Position numbers and translations under genes: made by a program
Notes under the pieces: generated by a model
Told to the model about the DNA's origin: nothing
Seen by the model: only the letters and a program-made list of their open reading frames with translations
Databases searched by the model: none
In this document: in pieces, positions 1 to 10,827 of the stretch
Layout: every line of letters starts with the position of its first letter
Numbering within the stretch: position 1 is the stretch's first letter
Source: Cherax quadricarinatus
Lineage: Eukaryota; Arthropoda; Malacostraca; Decapoda; Parastacidae
Assembly (NCBI RefSeq): GCF_038502225.1
Contig: NC_091307.1
Span: 27,154,543-27,218,542, forward strand
DNA length: 64,000 nt
Direction: 5' to 3'

Positions 1-236
1 CCTCGCATTTACTTCTCTTACAACCCCATCTATAAATATAATAAACAACCACGGTGACATCACACATCCTTGTCTAAGGCCTACTTTTACTGGGAAATAA
101 TTTCCCTCTTTCCTACATACTCTAACTTGAGCCTCACTATCCTCGTAAAAACTCTTCACTGCTTTCAGTAACCTACCTCCTACACCATACACCTGCAACA
201 TCTGCCACATTGCCCCCCTATCCACCCTGTCATACG
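1..236 (-). mobile_element. LINE-A (RTE/BovB-like) reverse transcriptase fragment
   Basis: On the minus strand this matches, almost base for base by eye, the RT palm region of the LINE-A copy at 55588-55804. That part encodes the [16 protein letters not shown] block and the DRVDRGAMWQ block. It is cut by the window edge on the left and loses LINE homology near 236. It is a dead fragment with no usable start. Confidence 0.85.
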
Positions 237-269
237 TCATACACTCCCATTCTCATGCAACACCATTTT

Positions 270-420
270 TAGAAGAAATGACGCTCTGAGTGAAGGCAAT
301 GGAAATAAGTCACTCTGTCTGACTTTTTTGGGTTATCCCAGGTTCTCTACACATATGCTGTTATGTATGATAATCTATGAAACTGTATTTGTGTATACCT
401 GAATAAACTTACTTACATAC
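270..420 (+). repeat. SINE/LINE 3' tail repeat
   Basis: This segment runs from a GTCTGACTTTTTTGGG-type block through a TATACCTGAATAAACTTAC end. The same segment recurs at 29405-29536, and shorter reverse pieces occur near 15875-15925 and 28070-28120. It looks like the 3' end of a dispersed retroposon ending in a short TTAC tail. Confidence 0.6.
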
Positions 421-662
421 AAACGAAAGGAATAATTTTCTAGTTACCCACAGTAACACATTTTCTCTGATGTTGGACTAGAGAAAATGTTATTTTTGCC
501 GTCACTCATAAAAGTCTGGCTCCCACATCTCACATTAACGCTTATTTATTCTACTGTAGGGTGTATTTATCATCATTATATGTTATGCATTGTGTTTATT
601 ATATAATTTTGAAAAAATATCATAGATGGATTAATGAAAATATGTATATTAGTCAACTAAAA
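421..662. other. No recognisable feature
   Basis: AT-rich sequence without a coding frame or a repeat that I recognise from elsewhere in the window. Confidence 0.4.
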
Positions 663-955
663 TGCTGGGAACAATGGGCTAGTAACCCCTTTTCCTGTAA
701 TGATTGCTAAAAAGAATAAGAAGAAAATTGTCAAAGTGGGAAGTCTGAAAGTGCATGGATGTTGTGCAAATGATAAGAAAGAGATGATTGTGGATGTTAT
801 GAATGAGAAGAAGCTGGATGTCCTGGCTTTAAGTGAAACAAAGCTGAAGGGGGTGGGAGAGTTTCAGTGGAGAGGAATAAATGGGATTAGGTCAGGGGTT
901 TCAAATAGTGTTAGAGCTAAAGAAGGAATAGCAATAATGTTGAAGGATAAGATAT
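663..955 (+). mobile_element. LINE-A 5' end fragment (endonuclease start)
   Basis: This is homologous to 5114-5420: the 5' leader block AGTCAACTAAAATGC followed by the start of the apurinic-type endonuclease, 700-957, with the SETKLKG motif. It lacks the rest of the LINE because homology stops near 955, where Gypsy A begins. It is a truncated, non-functional copy. Confidence 0.8.
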
Positions 956-969
956 GAATATCTCAACAA

Positions 970-2141
970 TTGATTGGAGAAAGAAAAAGTAAGGAAACAG
1001 TGACTAAATATGCCCCTAAGAAAGGACGATCTAATCTTACAGAGATACGTCGCATACAGAATCCTTGCCCGACCTCCTATTTTGCCTCCACACCCATTAA
1101 TGATAAAGTTAGATCTAACTCTAGGAAAAATTCAAAACCACTAAGGCATAACAGCAAATTGAACTGCACTTTTTGTAATAAAAAGGGGCATTTAAGGAAA
1201 CACTGTTATTGGCTAGAGGAGGATACCAGGAATGAGTGACTTCGTTTCCCAACTCAGGTAATATCTTCATCGACAACTCAAAAGAAACTGAACCCTAGTA
1301 ACGAAGAAGGTTCGCAAGAGCGAATCAGTAGTCATTCTAGATGACTCAATACTAGAGCTATTTCAGAACAAGATATTCGCTCGGCTATGAGTCCCTACTT
1401 TGCTAAAGTGAAAGTTGGGATAGACGAGGCTCAATTAGTGGAAGTTAATTCCTTCCGTGATACTGGAAGTTATTTAACCTTATTGAAGCAGGGTGTACTT
1501 CCCGTAAGTGATATGACTCGCACCAAGCTAGACGGGTTATTAGAAGCCTATGGAGGCACCATTATAAGAGTGCCTCTTCACAGGATATACCAACCTACAA
1601 TGGCTTTGTGTCGGTAGGTATATCCAGTGAAACTTTTCCTATTCAGGGCGTTGACTTACTCATAGGCAATGATCTAGACTATCCGGGTATAAGCCGAGAG
1701 CCTCTAGTTATGGATAATTCTACTGACATTAACTATGACATAGAAGCTCGAAAAGAGGCTCCTACCTTATTTCCTCTCAATGTTATAACTAGAGCAATGT
1801 CTAGAGCACCTCAAAATCCTTTGTCAACTGAAGCCCTAAGTGAAGGCGAGGATTTAGGTCTCGGTTTATTGTTCAGCCGACCCTTACAACCCGGATCTTC
1901 AAATCTGAAATATTCTATGATCGGCCCTTTTCAAGATTCTGATATTAAAATGCTATCGAAAGAAGCTTTAATAAGGGATCAGTTTCTTGATCCATCTCTA
2001 GAGAAATTACGAGAGATAGCTATTACAGAAGACGACGCCCAAGACCTGGACAACTGTTACTATCTTGCTAATGGTATATTAATGAGAAGGAAAAGTCTCT
2101 TTTGTCTTCCGACGATCATCTGTCTACCAGTAAACATCTAG
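970..2141 (+). pseudogene. Gypsy A gag C-terminus and protease, broken
   Basis: The C-terminus of gag carries a CCHC zinc knuckle (CTFCNKKGHLRKHC) that binds RNA during particle assembly. A retropepsin-like segment follows with FRDTGSY near 1456, which holds the catalytic Asp-Thr-Gly. The frame stops at 1239 and resumes at 1387, then shifts near 1610. The 1608-2141 part aligns to the protease-integrase spacer of Gypsy B (FPIQGVDLLIGND region). The N-terminal half of gag is missing. Not functional. Confidence 0.8.
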
Positions 2142-3328
2142 TTGTGCTACCTAACACCTTTAGAGAATTAGCTATTAGTTTCGCCCACCATAGTCCCATG
2201 GGAGGACATTTGGGAGTAAAGAAAACGCTGGGCAAAATAGCCAAGCATTTTCATTGGCCCAGAATGAAGGAGACTGTGGAAAGCTATCTAAAAAGTTGTC
2301 AAGTCTGCCAAGTGACCAGCAAACCTTCGCACACACCTCTACCAGTTCCCCTCATTCCGATTCCCGTAAGTGGTGAGCCCTTCTCACGCCTGATAATAGA
2401 TTGTGTTGGTCCGTTACCCAGGACTAAACAAGGGAATCAATATCTGTTTACAATTATGGATGTCGTTACTCGATATCCGGAAGCTATCCCTTTGAGAAAA
2501 ATTAATTCTCACATCATTTTTCGAGCTTTGCAAAAATTTTTCTCTCAGGTGGGGATTCCCTGAATAATTCAATCCAATCAAGGTTCAAATTTTACCTCTA
2601 AGATGTTTCGCGATGCCTTATCTCGCCTCGGAATTAAGTCCGTATTTTCTGTTGCATACCACCCTTAGTCACAAGGAGCCCTTGAACGATTTCATTAAAC
2701 ATTAAAATCAATGTTGAGAGCGTATTGCGAGCAGTTTTCCCGAGACTGGGACGAAGGAATACCATTTCTCTTGTTCGCCTTAAGGGAAAGCGAACAAGAA
2801 AGCACTGGGTTTAGTCGATTTGAATTAATTTACGGACACCAAGTATGCGGCCCCCTCACCGTACTAAAAGATTCATGGACGGGAAAATCGGAACCCTCGT
2901 TTAAAACAACTCCAACTCTAATGCAAAAGCGTTTGTCACAACTGAGGGAATTAGCCTCAAAAAACTTAGCTAAGGCCCAATCCAAGATGAAGCATTGTTA
3001 TGACAAACACACACGCTCTCGCTTCTTTAAACCAGGTGACAGGGTGATGGCACAGAAATTTTTACCTGGACACGCTCTGCAACCTAGATATGAAGGTCCT
3101 TTGCAAGTGATTGAGCAGCTCAATGAGGTAAATTATGTACTACGAACTCCAGGAAAGAGAAAAGCAAAACGTACTTATCACATAAACCAACTTAAGGCTT
3201 ACCACCCTAGTCTCGTACCAATTACGACAGTTCTTCCTTTAGCTGAAACTGAAAATGTACGTCTGCCCAGCATCTCTAAAGTGATAGAAGTATGTTTAAA
3301 AAATTCAAGACACATTGCAATCTCTTGA
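2102..3328 (+). pseudogene. Gypsy A integrase, with nonsense mutations
   Basis: An H2C2 zinc-binding domain (HHSPMGGHLG through CQVCQ) is followed by an rve core with IDCVGPLP. There is an in-frame stop just after GIP (2561-2563) and two more stops near 2667 and 2696. The second catalytic Asp is Asn (QSNQGSNF, against QSDQGTNF in Gypsy B), so even a restored frame would lack the DDE triad. The C-terminal chromodomain-like linker HINQLKAYHPS is present at about 3180. Integrase lies upstream of RT. Confidence 0.85.
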
Positions 3329-4721
3329 TACCTTTCTTATGGACCTTGATTTGGAAAAAGCAAAAGATATCAAAGACTTGATATTACGTTATGAGGTTTT
3401 ATTTGACGACGTCCCTACGTGTTGCACATTGGGAATTCACGATATAGATGTACAAGGAGGTAAGCCTTGCAAACAGTCACCTTATAGGGCAAGTCCACTC
3501 AAACAAGAAGCATTAAACAAAGAAGTAGAATTTTTGTTGTCCCATGGACTCATAGAATGGAGTAAAAGTCCGTGGACCTCACCCTGTATATTAGTTCCCA
3601 AGCCTGATGGAACTTCTAGAATGTGCACTGATTATCATAAGGTTAATGCTCTCACAGTACCGGATGGTTTCCCACTGCCCCGTATTGATGATCTAATACA
3701 CAGAGTATGAGGAGCCGCCTATGTTACCCGCCTGGATTTATTAAGGGGCTATTACCAAGTGCCGCTTACCCAGCAAGCCCAAGAAATATCCACATTTACT
3801 ATACAAGGCGGATTATTCAATTATCGCGTTATGCCCTTCGGGTTGTGTAACGCGGCCTCTACCTTTCAGCGCCTGATGAACCTGCTGACCAATGATTTAG
3901 AAGGAGTGGATGCATATCTAGATGATCTTGTTATATATAGCAATGAGTGGGAGCAACATTTAATTCACCTGGAAACCTTATTTAAGAAGTTAGAAAAGTA
4001 CAACTTCACCATAAATTTAGCCAAGTGTCAGTTTGGACAAGCCAAGATTAAATACCTCGGTTTTTGTATAGGCCAGGGCGAGGTATGTCCTGTTGATGTA
4101 AAAGTTAGGGCCATTGCCGAGTTTCCTATCCCTCAAGATATAAAGTCTGTACAGAGGTTCCTTGGAATGACTGGTTATTATCGACGTTTCTGTCGTAATT
4201 TTTCTCAGGTTGTGTCTCCTCTTACTGAGTTGACCAGTAGTAAGATGAAGTTTCGCTGGTCGAAAGTTTGTGAGATAGCTATTAATCGGTTGAAGCGGTT
4301 GCTTTCTTCATCACAAGTACTGGAAAGTCCTGACTTTAATCAACTCTTCTATTTACACACTGATGCCAGCGGCTATGCTGTGGGGGTGGTGTTACTTCAG
4401 AAATCCCCCTCTACTGATATTTTGCATCCTATATCTTATTTTTTTTCAAAGTTGAAAGGTCACCAAAAGAATTACGCCACTGTAGAGAAAGAAGCTCTTG
4501 CCCTAGTAATATCTTTGGAACATTTTGACGTTTATCTGGGAACCTCCCCCCATAAAATTATGGTATTTTCCTATCACAACCCTTTAATTTATATTAATTC
4601 TATGAAATCAAAGAACACCCAGATCCTCAGGTGGGCTCTGAGGATCCAACCTTATTTGATTAGAATTCAACACTTAAGTGGAACTCTTAACATAATTGCT
4701 GATGCCCTTTCTCACCGCTGA
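3315..4721 (+). pseudogene. Gypsy A reverse transcriptase and RNase H, one internal stop
   Basis: RT blocks are readable: RMCTDYHKVN (about 3620), TRLDLLRGYYQ (about 3730) and AYLDDLVIYS (about 3910), which keeps the YLDD catalytic pair. RNase H follows with HTDASGYAVG (about 4355), EKEALALV and ADALSHR at the end. One in-frame TGA at 3708-3710 splits the frame, and the join to integrase needs a frame change near 3310. Gypsy B reads through the same join in one frame, so the change is likely a mutation and not a programmed shift. Confidence 0.85.
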
Positions 4722-4735
4722 AAAAAAAAAATACT

Positions 4736-4778
4736 TTAAAATGTAAAGTTAAGAGATGAGTACTCTTAGAGCCTTTAT
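4736..4778. other. Short AT-rich junction
   Basis: AT-rich bases between the Gypsy A RNase H end and the LINE-A 5' leader. No LTR or target duplication is recognisable here. Confidence 0.4.
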
Positions 4779-5159
4779 ATATATAGTAGTAGGTTGGTAG
4801 ACAGCAACCACCCAGGGAAGTACTACCGTCCTGCCAAGTGAGTGTAAAACGAAAGCCTGTAATTGTTTTACATAATGGTAGGATTGCTGGTGTCTTTTGT
4901 CTGTCTCATAAATATGCAAGATTACAGGTATGTCTTGCTACTTCTACTTACACTTAGGTCACACTACACATACATGTACATGTTTACTTACACACAATCA
5001 TCTGAGTTTTCTTTGATTTTATCTTAATAGTTCTTGGTCTTATTACTTTTCCTTTAATATCCATGGGGAAGTGGAATAAGAATCTTTCCTCCGTAAGCCA
5101 TGCGTGTTGTAAAAGTCAACTAAAATGCCGGGAACAATGGGCTAGTAACCCCTTTTCCT

Positions 5160-5708
5160 GTGAAGGTTACTAAAAAGAATAATAAGAAGAAAATTGTCAA
5201 ATTGGGAAGTCTGAATGTGCGTGGATGTTGTGCAAATGATAAGAAAGAGATGATTGTGGATGTTATGAATGAAAAGAAGCTGCATGTCCTGGCTTTAAGT
5301 GAAACAAAGCTGAAGGGGGTGAGAGAGTTTCAATGGAGAGGAATAAATGGGATTAGGTCAGGGGTTTCAAACAGAGTTAGAACTAAAGAAGGAGTAGCAA
5401 TAATGTTGCAGGATAAGCTATGGCAGGAAAAGAGGGACTATAAATGTATAAATTCAAGGATTATGTGGAGTAAAATAAAGATTGGATGTGAAAAGTGGGT
5501 TATAGTAAGCGTGTATGCACCTGGAGAAGAGAGAAGCGTAGAGAAGAGAGAGAGATTTTGGGAAATGTTGAGTGAATGCGTGGGGAGTTTTGAATCAAGT
5601 GTGAGAGTAATGGTGGTTGGGGATTTCAATGCTAAAGTGGGTAAAAATGTTATGGAGGGAGTAGTAGGTAAATTTGGTGTGCCAGGGGTAAATGTAAATG
5701 GGGAGCCT
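5160..5708 (+). pseudogene. LINE-A endonuclease, N-terminal part
   Basis: This is the EEP (exonuclease-endonuclease-phosphatase) fold that nicks target DNA for target-primed reverse transcription. SETKLKG (metal-binding Glu), SVYAPGEE and VVGDFNAKVG are visible in order. The sibling copy at 700 starts with ATG, whereas here the equivalent frame begins with GTG/AAG, so the true start is uncertain. Reading is cut at codon Leu (5709) by a MITE and continues at 6788 with IELCVERDLV. Confidence 0.85.
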
Positions 5709-5712
5709 TTAA

Positions 5713-6783
5713 CCCCTTCAGGGTCCAAGGCCAAAATCTGAAGTGGTGCCCCAGTGTCCAAGAATTTTCAAAAAAATTTGTTATTTTTTCTTATGAAATG
5801 GTAGAGAATCTTTTTGTGAAGGTAATAAAACAAAAAGTACGAAATTTGATGGAAAATTGACGAAATTATGCTCTCGCAAATTTTGATGTGTCAGCGATAT
5901 TTACGAATCAGCGATTTTGCCGACTTTGACTCCCATTTTAGGCCAATTACATCATTCCAGTTGACCAAATTCTTATCTATTTCACTAGTATTACTTCAAT
6001 TCTATCGATTGAGCACAAGAAATCGCCAAGTCAACTGTTTCAACTACAAAATAAAGTGATCAGAAGTTGGTAATTTGGCCAATTTAACACAAAGTTCAAA
6101 ATATTCCAATTTCAAAATAAGGTCCAGAATAAACAATGTAGGTATTCCTGGCACTAAACTAACATTTCCTCTGTTCATTAGTTACGTTTTGAGGCTTTAC
6201 AAATAAATTCCATTTTGATTTTTTATTCACATAATGAATGTTTATTCACACCAAAAAATAGAAGATTTACTGGTATGCAATATTGTAATAATTGTATAAA
6301 TATCATCACCACATTTGTGAATGTATATTAGACCCACCAGCTGGCGTGTATTAGACGTGTGAGGTCATTTGTTTACTCCTGAACATTGGCAAAAGTTTAA
6401 CATTTCCGCTACTTTGAGCTCGGTTTCAAGCCATTTCCATTGCTAAAACCAATCAAAATCATCTCTATTTCAGTAATATGTCTTCCATTCTATCAAATGA
6501 GACCAAGAAATCCCAAATACAACTACAAAAAACATACGAAAAAACACTGCAAAGTCGCTGTTTTAATCGAAAATCATGGTCTCAGTTTTTTTCTCTCATT
6601 ATACACAGAGTGCTGCAGGATTTGTTTCATGTGGTGCACACATACCACATACATGTATTCTCTCATATCTACCCCCAAATGTGCCACTCACAGTTTATCA
6701 AAGTGAGCTGAGCTCGTGACGTAGATCTATGGTTTGGACCCTGAACGTAAAGCCATAGATCTACGGGACGGACCCTGAAAGGG
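5713..6783. mobile_element. piggyBac-like MITE (TTAA family, copy 1)
   Basis: The 1,071-bp insert is flanked by TTAA on both sides (5709-5712 and 6784-6787). Its ends are inverted: CCCCTTCAGGGTCC on the left and the complement of CCCTTTCAGGGTCC on the right. Removing it and one TTAA restores the LINE-A endonuclease frame (GEPL then IELC). There is no transposase. A subterminal hairpin with arms CGTAGATCTATGG lies at about 6719-6765. Internal sequence is shared with 18688-20790. Confidence 0.85.
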
Positions 6784-6787
6784 TTAA

Positions 6788-7126
6788 TTGAGCTATGTGT
6801 AGAAAGAGATTTGGTAATAAGTAATACATATTTTATGAAAAAGAGGATAAATAAATATACAAGGTATGATGTAGCACGTAATGAAAGTAGTTTGTTAGAT
6901 TATGTATTGGTGGATAAAAGGTTGATGGGTAGGCTCCAGGATGTACATGTTTATAGAGGGGCAACTGATATATCGGATCATTATTTAGTTGTAGCTACAG
7001 TTAGAGTAAGAGGTAGATGGGAAAAGAGGAAGGTGGCAACAACAAGTAAGAGGGAGGTGAAAGTGTATAAACTAAAGGAGGAGGAAGTTTGGGCGAGATA
7101 TAAGCGACTATTGGCAGAAAGGTGGG
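6788..7126 (+). pseudogene. LINE-A endonuclease C-terminus and linker
   Basis: This continues the EEP domain after the MITE: LLDYVLVDKRL, then SDHYLV with the catalytic His near 6978, then a basic linker ending in YKRLLAERW. It is cut at 7126 by the Gypsy B 5' LTR. The duplicated target GTGGG is at 7122-7126. Confidence 0.85.
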
Positions 7127-7552
7127 TGTGGCATGCAAAGAGTACGTAACCTTTATTCGGCGCATGTACACACCCTCATTTACAGGCTATCTCCCCCAAC
7201 CAGCGAACCAGGTTGCTAAGAGTTGATGATGGGGCCCCGTCGTTCAACTAGTGACCAGGTTCTAGCCAATAAGAAGATGGTTTTGGCAATCGCAGAGGTT
7301 ATGTGGGTACCACTCTCCTGTCTGCCCTTGTCATTCCCATTCTAGAGCTGGTTGAAGCACGGTCTGCTATCTTGTGGCTTCTATTTCTGCCTTGCTTACC
7401 GTGGAGTGCACTATACTTATCACTGTACATAGTGTACATATTGCTGTTCTAAATTGATGAAGGATAATGTAAGTCTAAACTTTTTCTGCTGTGTTTATTT
7501 TGCTCCCATTACACCCGAGATAACAGGCCATTTGGAATCCTGGGTTGTAATA
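7127..7552 (+). repeat. Gypsy B 5' LTR
   Basis: 426 bp, starting TGTGGCATGC and ending TTGTAATA. It is directly repeated at 12899-13324. It would hold the promoter and polyadenylation signals of the element. The right end is TA and not the usual CA. Confidence 0.92.
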
Positions 7553-7571
7553 TGGGTAGCCTGTCCGAGAG
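7553..7571 (+). promoter_or_regulatory. Candidate primer-binding site of Gypsy B
   Basis: The sequence immediately after the LTR is TGGGTAGCCTGTCCGAGAG. It begins with TGG, as expected for pairing to a tRNA CCA end. I could not match it to a specific tRNA. Confidence 0.45.
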
Positions 7572-7982
7572 CTGGAGCTGGACTTAGAGAAACGGTTGAG
7601 CTTAGGGTGAAGCTCGTAGCGGGAACATTGTGCAGCTTGCTGTCTGGCATTGCATTAGCTTTGCCTACGCTTTACAAATTTTGCGTGTCAGTTACTGTTA
7701 TGGTCAGGCTTGCTATTGTGTGATCGTTCAACAGCTCACTACTAGCTTGTTCGGTGTGCTCGCTTCGCTATGGTCAATCTTCTAGAACAGTGTAGCTGTC
7801 TGGCATTGCTTTACAAATTTTGCGTGTCAGTTGTTACTAGCCTGTTTGGTGTGGAGAATTTTGCAGTCAGCTTTGCGTGTATGCATATTCTGCAATCGTA
7901 CTGTGCATAGCTAAGCGTGTCCTGCAAATTAACGTGTTACGTTGGGGTATTCTGCAATCGTACTGTGTATAGTGAATAACTT
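7572..7982 (+). other. Gypsy B leader with internal duplications
   Basis: Untranslated leader. Short segments are repeated: TTTACAAATTTTGCGTGTCAG at about 7672 and 7810, and ATTCTGCAATCGTACTGTG at about 7887 and 7949. No open frame of note. Confidence 0.6.
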
Positions 7983-8255
7983 ATGCCACCTAGACGAGTC
8001 AGACGTCTGGTGTCGGCATATACTTTGCATAACCTACCTAAATTGTCCCTACAGCGTTGTTGGCAAATTGATCATTCCATTGGCATTAAATACAAACGCA
8101 CTCTCACAGCTGCGCAACTGCGTTCACTGATTGCTGACAAACTTATAGAAGAAGAGATGGCACATCAGACTCCTCCCTCTACAGGAGCTAGGGCAAAAAC
8201 TACTATGTTCTCGCAGGAGGAAGATGATACACCTATGGAGCAAAATGGTCAGTAA
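7983..8255 (+). pseudogene. Gypsy B gag N-terminus
   Basis: ATG at 7983 opens a 90-codon frame (MPPRRVRRLV start) with a helical, SAP-like LTAAQLRSLIADKLIEEEM segment. It ends at a TAA at 8253-8255, and the next frame (from 8224) carries on as gag. The two probably formed one gag before a single frameshift near 8250. A short separate protein cannot be excluded. Confidence 0.6.
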
Positions 8256-10827
8256 AGTGCAGCTGGGTTGTCAAGGAGAATCAGCGTCGTTGGCACTTGA
8301 GCTGGCAAAAATCAATCTTGAGCAAACTAGGGAACAGAGAGCATTCACAAGGGAAAAATTTGATAGGGAAAGAGAAAGGAGGCAGTTTTCGCATTCTGTA
8401 AATAATTTTAGTTTACAAAAAGCAGTACAGCTTGTTCCCCACTTCAATGAGGCCGAACCAGAACAATTTTTCGAAAGCTTCGAAAATCAGGCTCGAGCCT
8501 TGAGGTGGCCGGAACAGCATTGGGCATCGTTGGTTCATACAGCATTATTGGGTAAGGCACAGGAATTTACGTCAGTATTAAATGACGCTGAATTTTCTGA
8601 TTATCAAGTAGTGAAGACCACAGTGTTGGGAGCATATACATGTATCCCAGCCAAATATAAAAAAAATTTTAAGCTGGGCAGACGACAGCTTGGTCAATCC
8701 CTAGTGAACTTTGCGAGACAGCAAACCAAAGCTTTTACCAGCTGGTATAAAGCAAGTGGTGTCTCTACCTTAGAGGAGCTGGTACAGCTTATTCTGATTG
8801 ATAACCTGCTGGAGTCTGTGGGACCAGAGGTTCGAGTCTTTCTGCAGGATCGTGACTTAACCACTGCATTGGAGGCAGCCAGGTTGGCTGATACCTTCGA
8901 AACTAACCGCTCCTTGTCAGAGCGGTCCCGTCTCTCTTTTCAACAGCCTGGCATGAGCAGAGATCGTCAACCTTGGAGAATGAAGTGCCAGCCGGAGGGA
9001 GAACATCTACGTCAGCCAACTAAGTCACCTGGTGAGCCACGCTTCTCAACTTATGGTCCACGTGCTGAGAGACAAATTACTCAACAGGGTGCATCTCGAC
9101 AACAGTATCCAGAGAAACACCAGCCAGAACGACATCATTTGCAACGTCCGCAGGGAGTAAAGGGCAAGCCTGTCGTCTGCTTCCTCTGTAACAAAGTAGG
9201 TCATATCCGTCCCAACTGCCCCCATAAACCCCAACCCATTGGGAAAATCTCTATCCCTAGTAACATGTCCCCTAGAGAAGTAGAAAAAGGTATGGCCCCT
9301 TATTATTGCAAGAGTCTTATTTCCCTTCAGGAAAACTCAGAAACAACCGAAGTAAAGACCTTTAGAGATACTGGAGCATATTGTTCACTTGTAAGAGAAG
9401 GAATATTACCCCTTTCAGAGAACACTTCCTTGAATTCCTCTGTTTTATTGGAAGCATCTGGAGGAGCTATATATTCTATCCCTTTGCATAAGATTTATGT
9501 ACAGTGCAAATATTACACTGGGTACTTGACTGTAGGTGTCTCAAAAGGATTCCCCATGAAAGATGCCATGTTATTACTGGGTAATAACATTACTACTGTT
9601 AGTGCGTGTCCTGAACCTATAATGAGTAATTCTTCTCCGGTGTTGGCCATAACTCGGGCAACATCCCAAGGGTTGTCTGGGGAGAATGTTGACCTATCCT
9701 TGGACGACTCCGATCTCGGAATAGCCACGTTGTTTTATGAGGCACACCGGCCGGAGCCTTGTAAATCAAGTGAACAGACCCCGATCAAGCCTTCCTATTC
9801 CCAGGTTGCAGGATTGCCAGATGTGTCTGTTTCCATGCCCGAGGGACTGTCCTTCCAGGAGGAACAACGAAAGGACCCTTCTTTAAAATTCGCTTTTCAG
9901 GCAGCTATGGGTAAATCCTCTTTGGGTCATCCGGTCAAGTATGAACTTAAGAATGATTATTTGGTCTGCACTGAGACTGGTAAGGAGATAGAGGGCCGGC
10001 AATTGTATGACAGGTTAGTGGTTCCAACCAAGTTTAGACCACAAATATTAAATATAGCTCATAATACTTCATTAGGAGGTCACTTAGGAATTACAAAAAC
10101 CTTGTATAGAATCACAAAAGAATTTTATTGGCCAAAATTAAAGAAAGATGTGAAGAATCATATTAGGTGTTGCCGAGAATGTCAGCAAGTAGGGAAACCT
10201 GGACATTCCATTAAACCTGCACCTCTCCAACCTATACCTGCTGATGGAGAACCTTTTGCAGATTTAATTATAGATTGTGTAGGTCCACTACCTAGGTCAA
10301 AGTCTGGAAATCAATATTTATTTACGATTATGGATAAAGTAACAAGATATCCTGAAGCAATTCCCATGCGTAGTATTAATACTAAAGCTATTCTCAAAGC
10401 TTTAACCAAATTCATTTCTTGTTTTGGCATTCCTAAAACTATTCAAAGTGATCAAGGTACCAATTTTACTGCCAAAGCATTTAGGGAAGTATTAACTAGG
10501 TTAGGGATAATCCACAATTTATCCACTGCCTATCATCCTCAGTCCCAGGGCGCCTTGGAAAGATTCCATCAGACGTTAAAAACCATGATGAGAACTTTTT
10601 GCATGCACTTTCCTACAGACTGGGATGAATCACTACCTTTGTTGCTGTTCTCAGTACGAGAGACGGTGCAAGAGTCTACAGGGTATAGTCCGTTTGAGCT
10701 GATATTTGGGCACAATGTACGAGGTCCTCTTCGGGTGCTCAAAGAAGGATGGATGGGAGAAGACGTTAGCTCAACACCACAACTCGTCTTCAAGGTTGCA
10801 GGTGGCACGTCAGTTAGCCAAGGCTAA
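8224..10827 (+). CDS. Gypsy B gag-protease-integrase polyprotein
   Basis: An 867-codon frame. The capsid-like gag region (about 8450-8930) resembles retrotransposon gag. A zinc knuckle CFLCNKVGHIRPNC lies near 9178, protease FRDTGAY near 9361, and the integrase H2C2 finger (HNTSLGGHLG to CRECQQ) at about 10060-10190. The rve core has D in IDCVGPLP (10270), D in QSDQGTNF (10443) and E in GALERFH (10550), so the DDE triad is intact. The first ATG (8224) is probably not the native start because gag begins at 7983. The frame runs out at 10827, where a frameshift moves the integrase C-terminus into the 10706 frame. Confidence 0.9.
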   Translation: MIHLWSKMVSKVQLGCQGESASLALELAKINLEQTREQRAFTREKFDRERERRQFSHSVNNFSLQKAVQLVPHFNEAEPEQFFESFENQARALRWPEQHWASLVHTALLGKAQEFTSVLNDAEFSDYQVVKTTVLGAYTCIPAKYKKNFKLGRRQLGQSLVNFARQQTKAFTSWYKASGVSTLEELVQLILIDNLLESVGPEVRVFLQDRDLTTALEAARLADTFETNRSLSERSRLSFQQPGMSRDRQPWRMKCQPEGEHLRQPTKSPGEPRFSTYGPRAERQITQQGASRQQYPEKHQPERHHLQRPQGVKGKPVVCFLCNKVGHIRPNCPHKPQPIGKISIPSNMSPREVEKGMAPYYCKSLISLQENSETTEVKTFRDTGAYCSLVREGILPLSENTSLNSSVLLEASGGAIYSIPLHKIYVQCKYYTGYLTVGVSKGFPMKDAMLLLGNNITTVSACPEPIMSNSSPVLAITRATSQGLSGENVDLSLDDSDLGIATLFYEAHRPEPCKSSEQTPIKPSYSQVAGLPDVSVSMPEGLSFQEEQRKDPSLKFAFQAAMGKSSLGHPVKYELKNDYLVCTETGKEIEGRQLYDRLVVPTKFRPQILNIAHNTSLGGHLGITKTLYRITKEFYWPKLKKDVKNHIRCCRECQQVGKPGHSIKPAPLQPIPADGEPFADLIIDCVGPLPRSKSGNQYLFTIMDKVTRYPEAIPMRSINTKAILKALTKFISCFGIPKTIQSDQGTNFTAKAFREVLTRLGIIHNLSTAYHPQSQGALERFHQTLKTMMRTFCMHFPTDWDESLPLLLFSVRETVQESTGYSPFELIFGHNVRGPLRVLKEGWMGEDVSSTPQLVFKVAGGTSVSQG

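Larger units (their letters stand above)
956..4735 (+). mobile_element. Gypsy A: decayed Ty3/Gypsy retrotransposon with PR-IN-RT-RH order
   Basis: The order of protein blocks is gag zinc knuckle (about 1165-1206), aspartic protease (DTG near 1456), integrase zinc finger and core (about 2170-2990), RT (about 3450-4000) and RNase H (about 4340-4715). Integrase precedes RT, unlike standard Gypsy. No LTR can be recognised on either side, so both ends are lost. Several stops and frameshifts show it is inactive. It is closest to Gypsy B in this window. Confidence 0.88.

Noticed and set aside
3300..3330. Programmed frameshift between Gypsy A integrase and RT
   Set aside because: Gypsy B reads the same junction in one frame, so a single-base mutation is simpler.
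956..4735. LTRs or target duplication for Gypsy A
   Set aside because: I compared both flanks and saw no direct repeat. The element is truncated on both sides.
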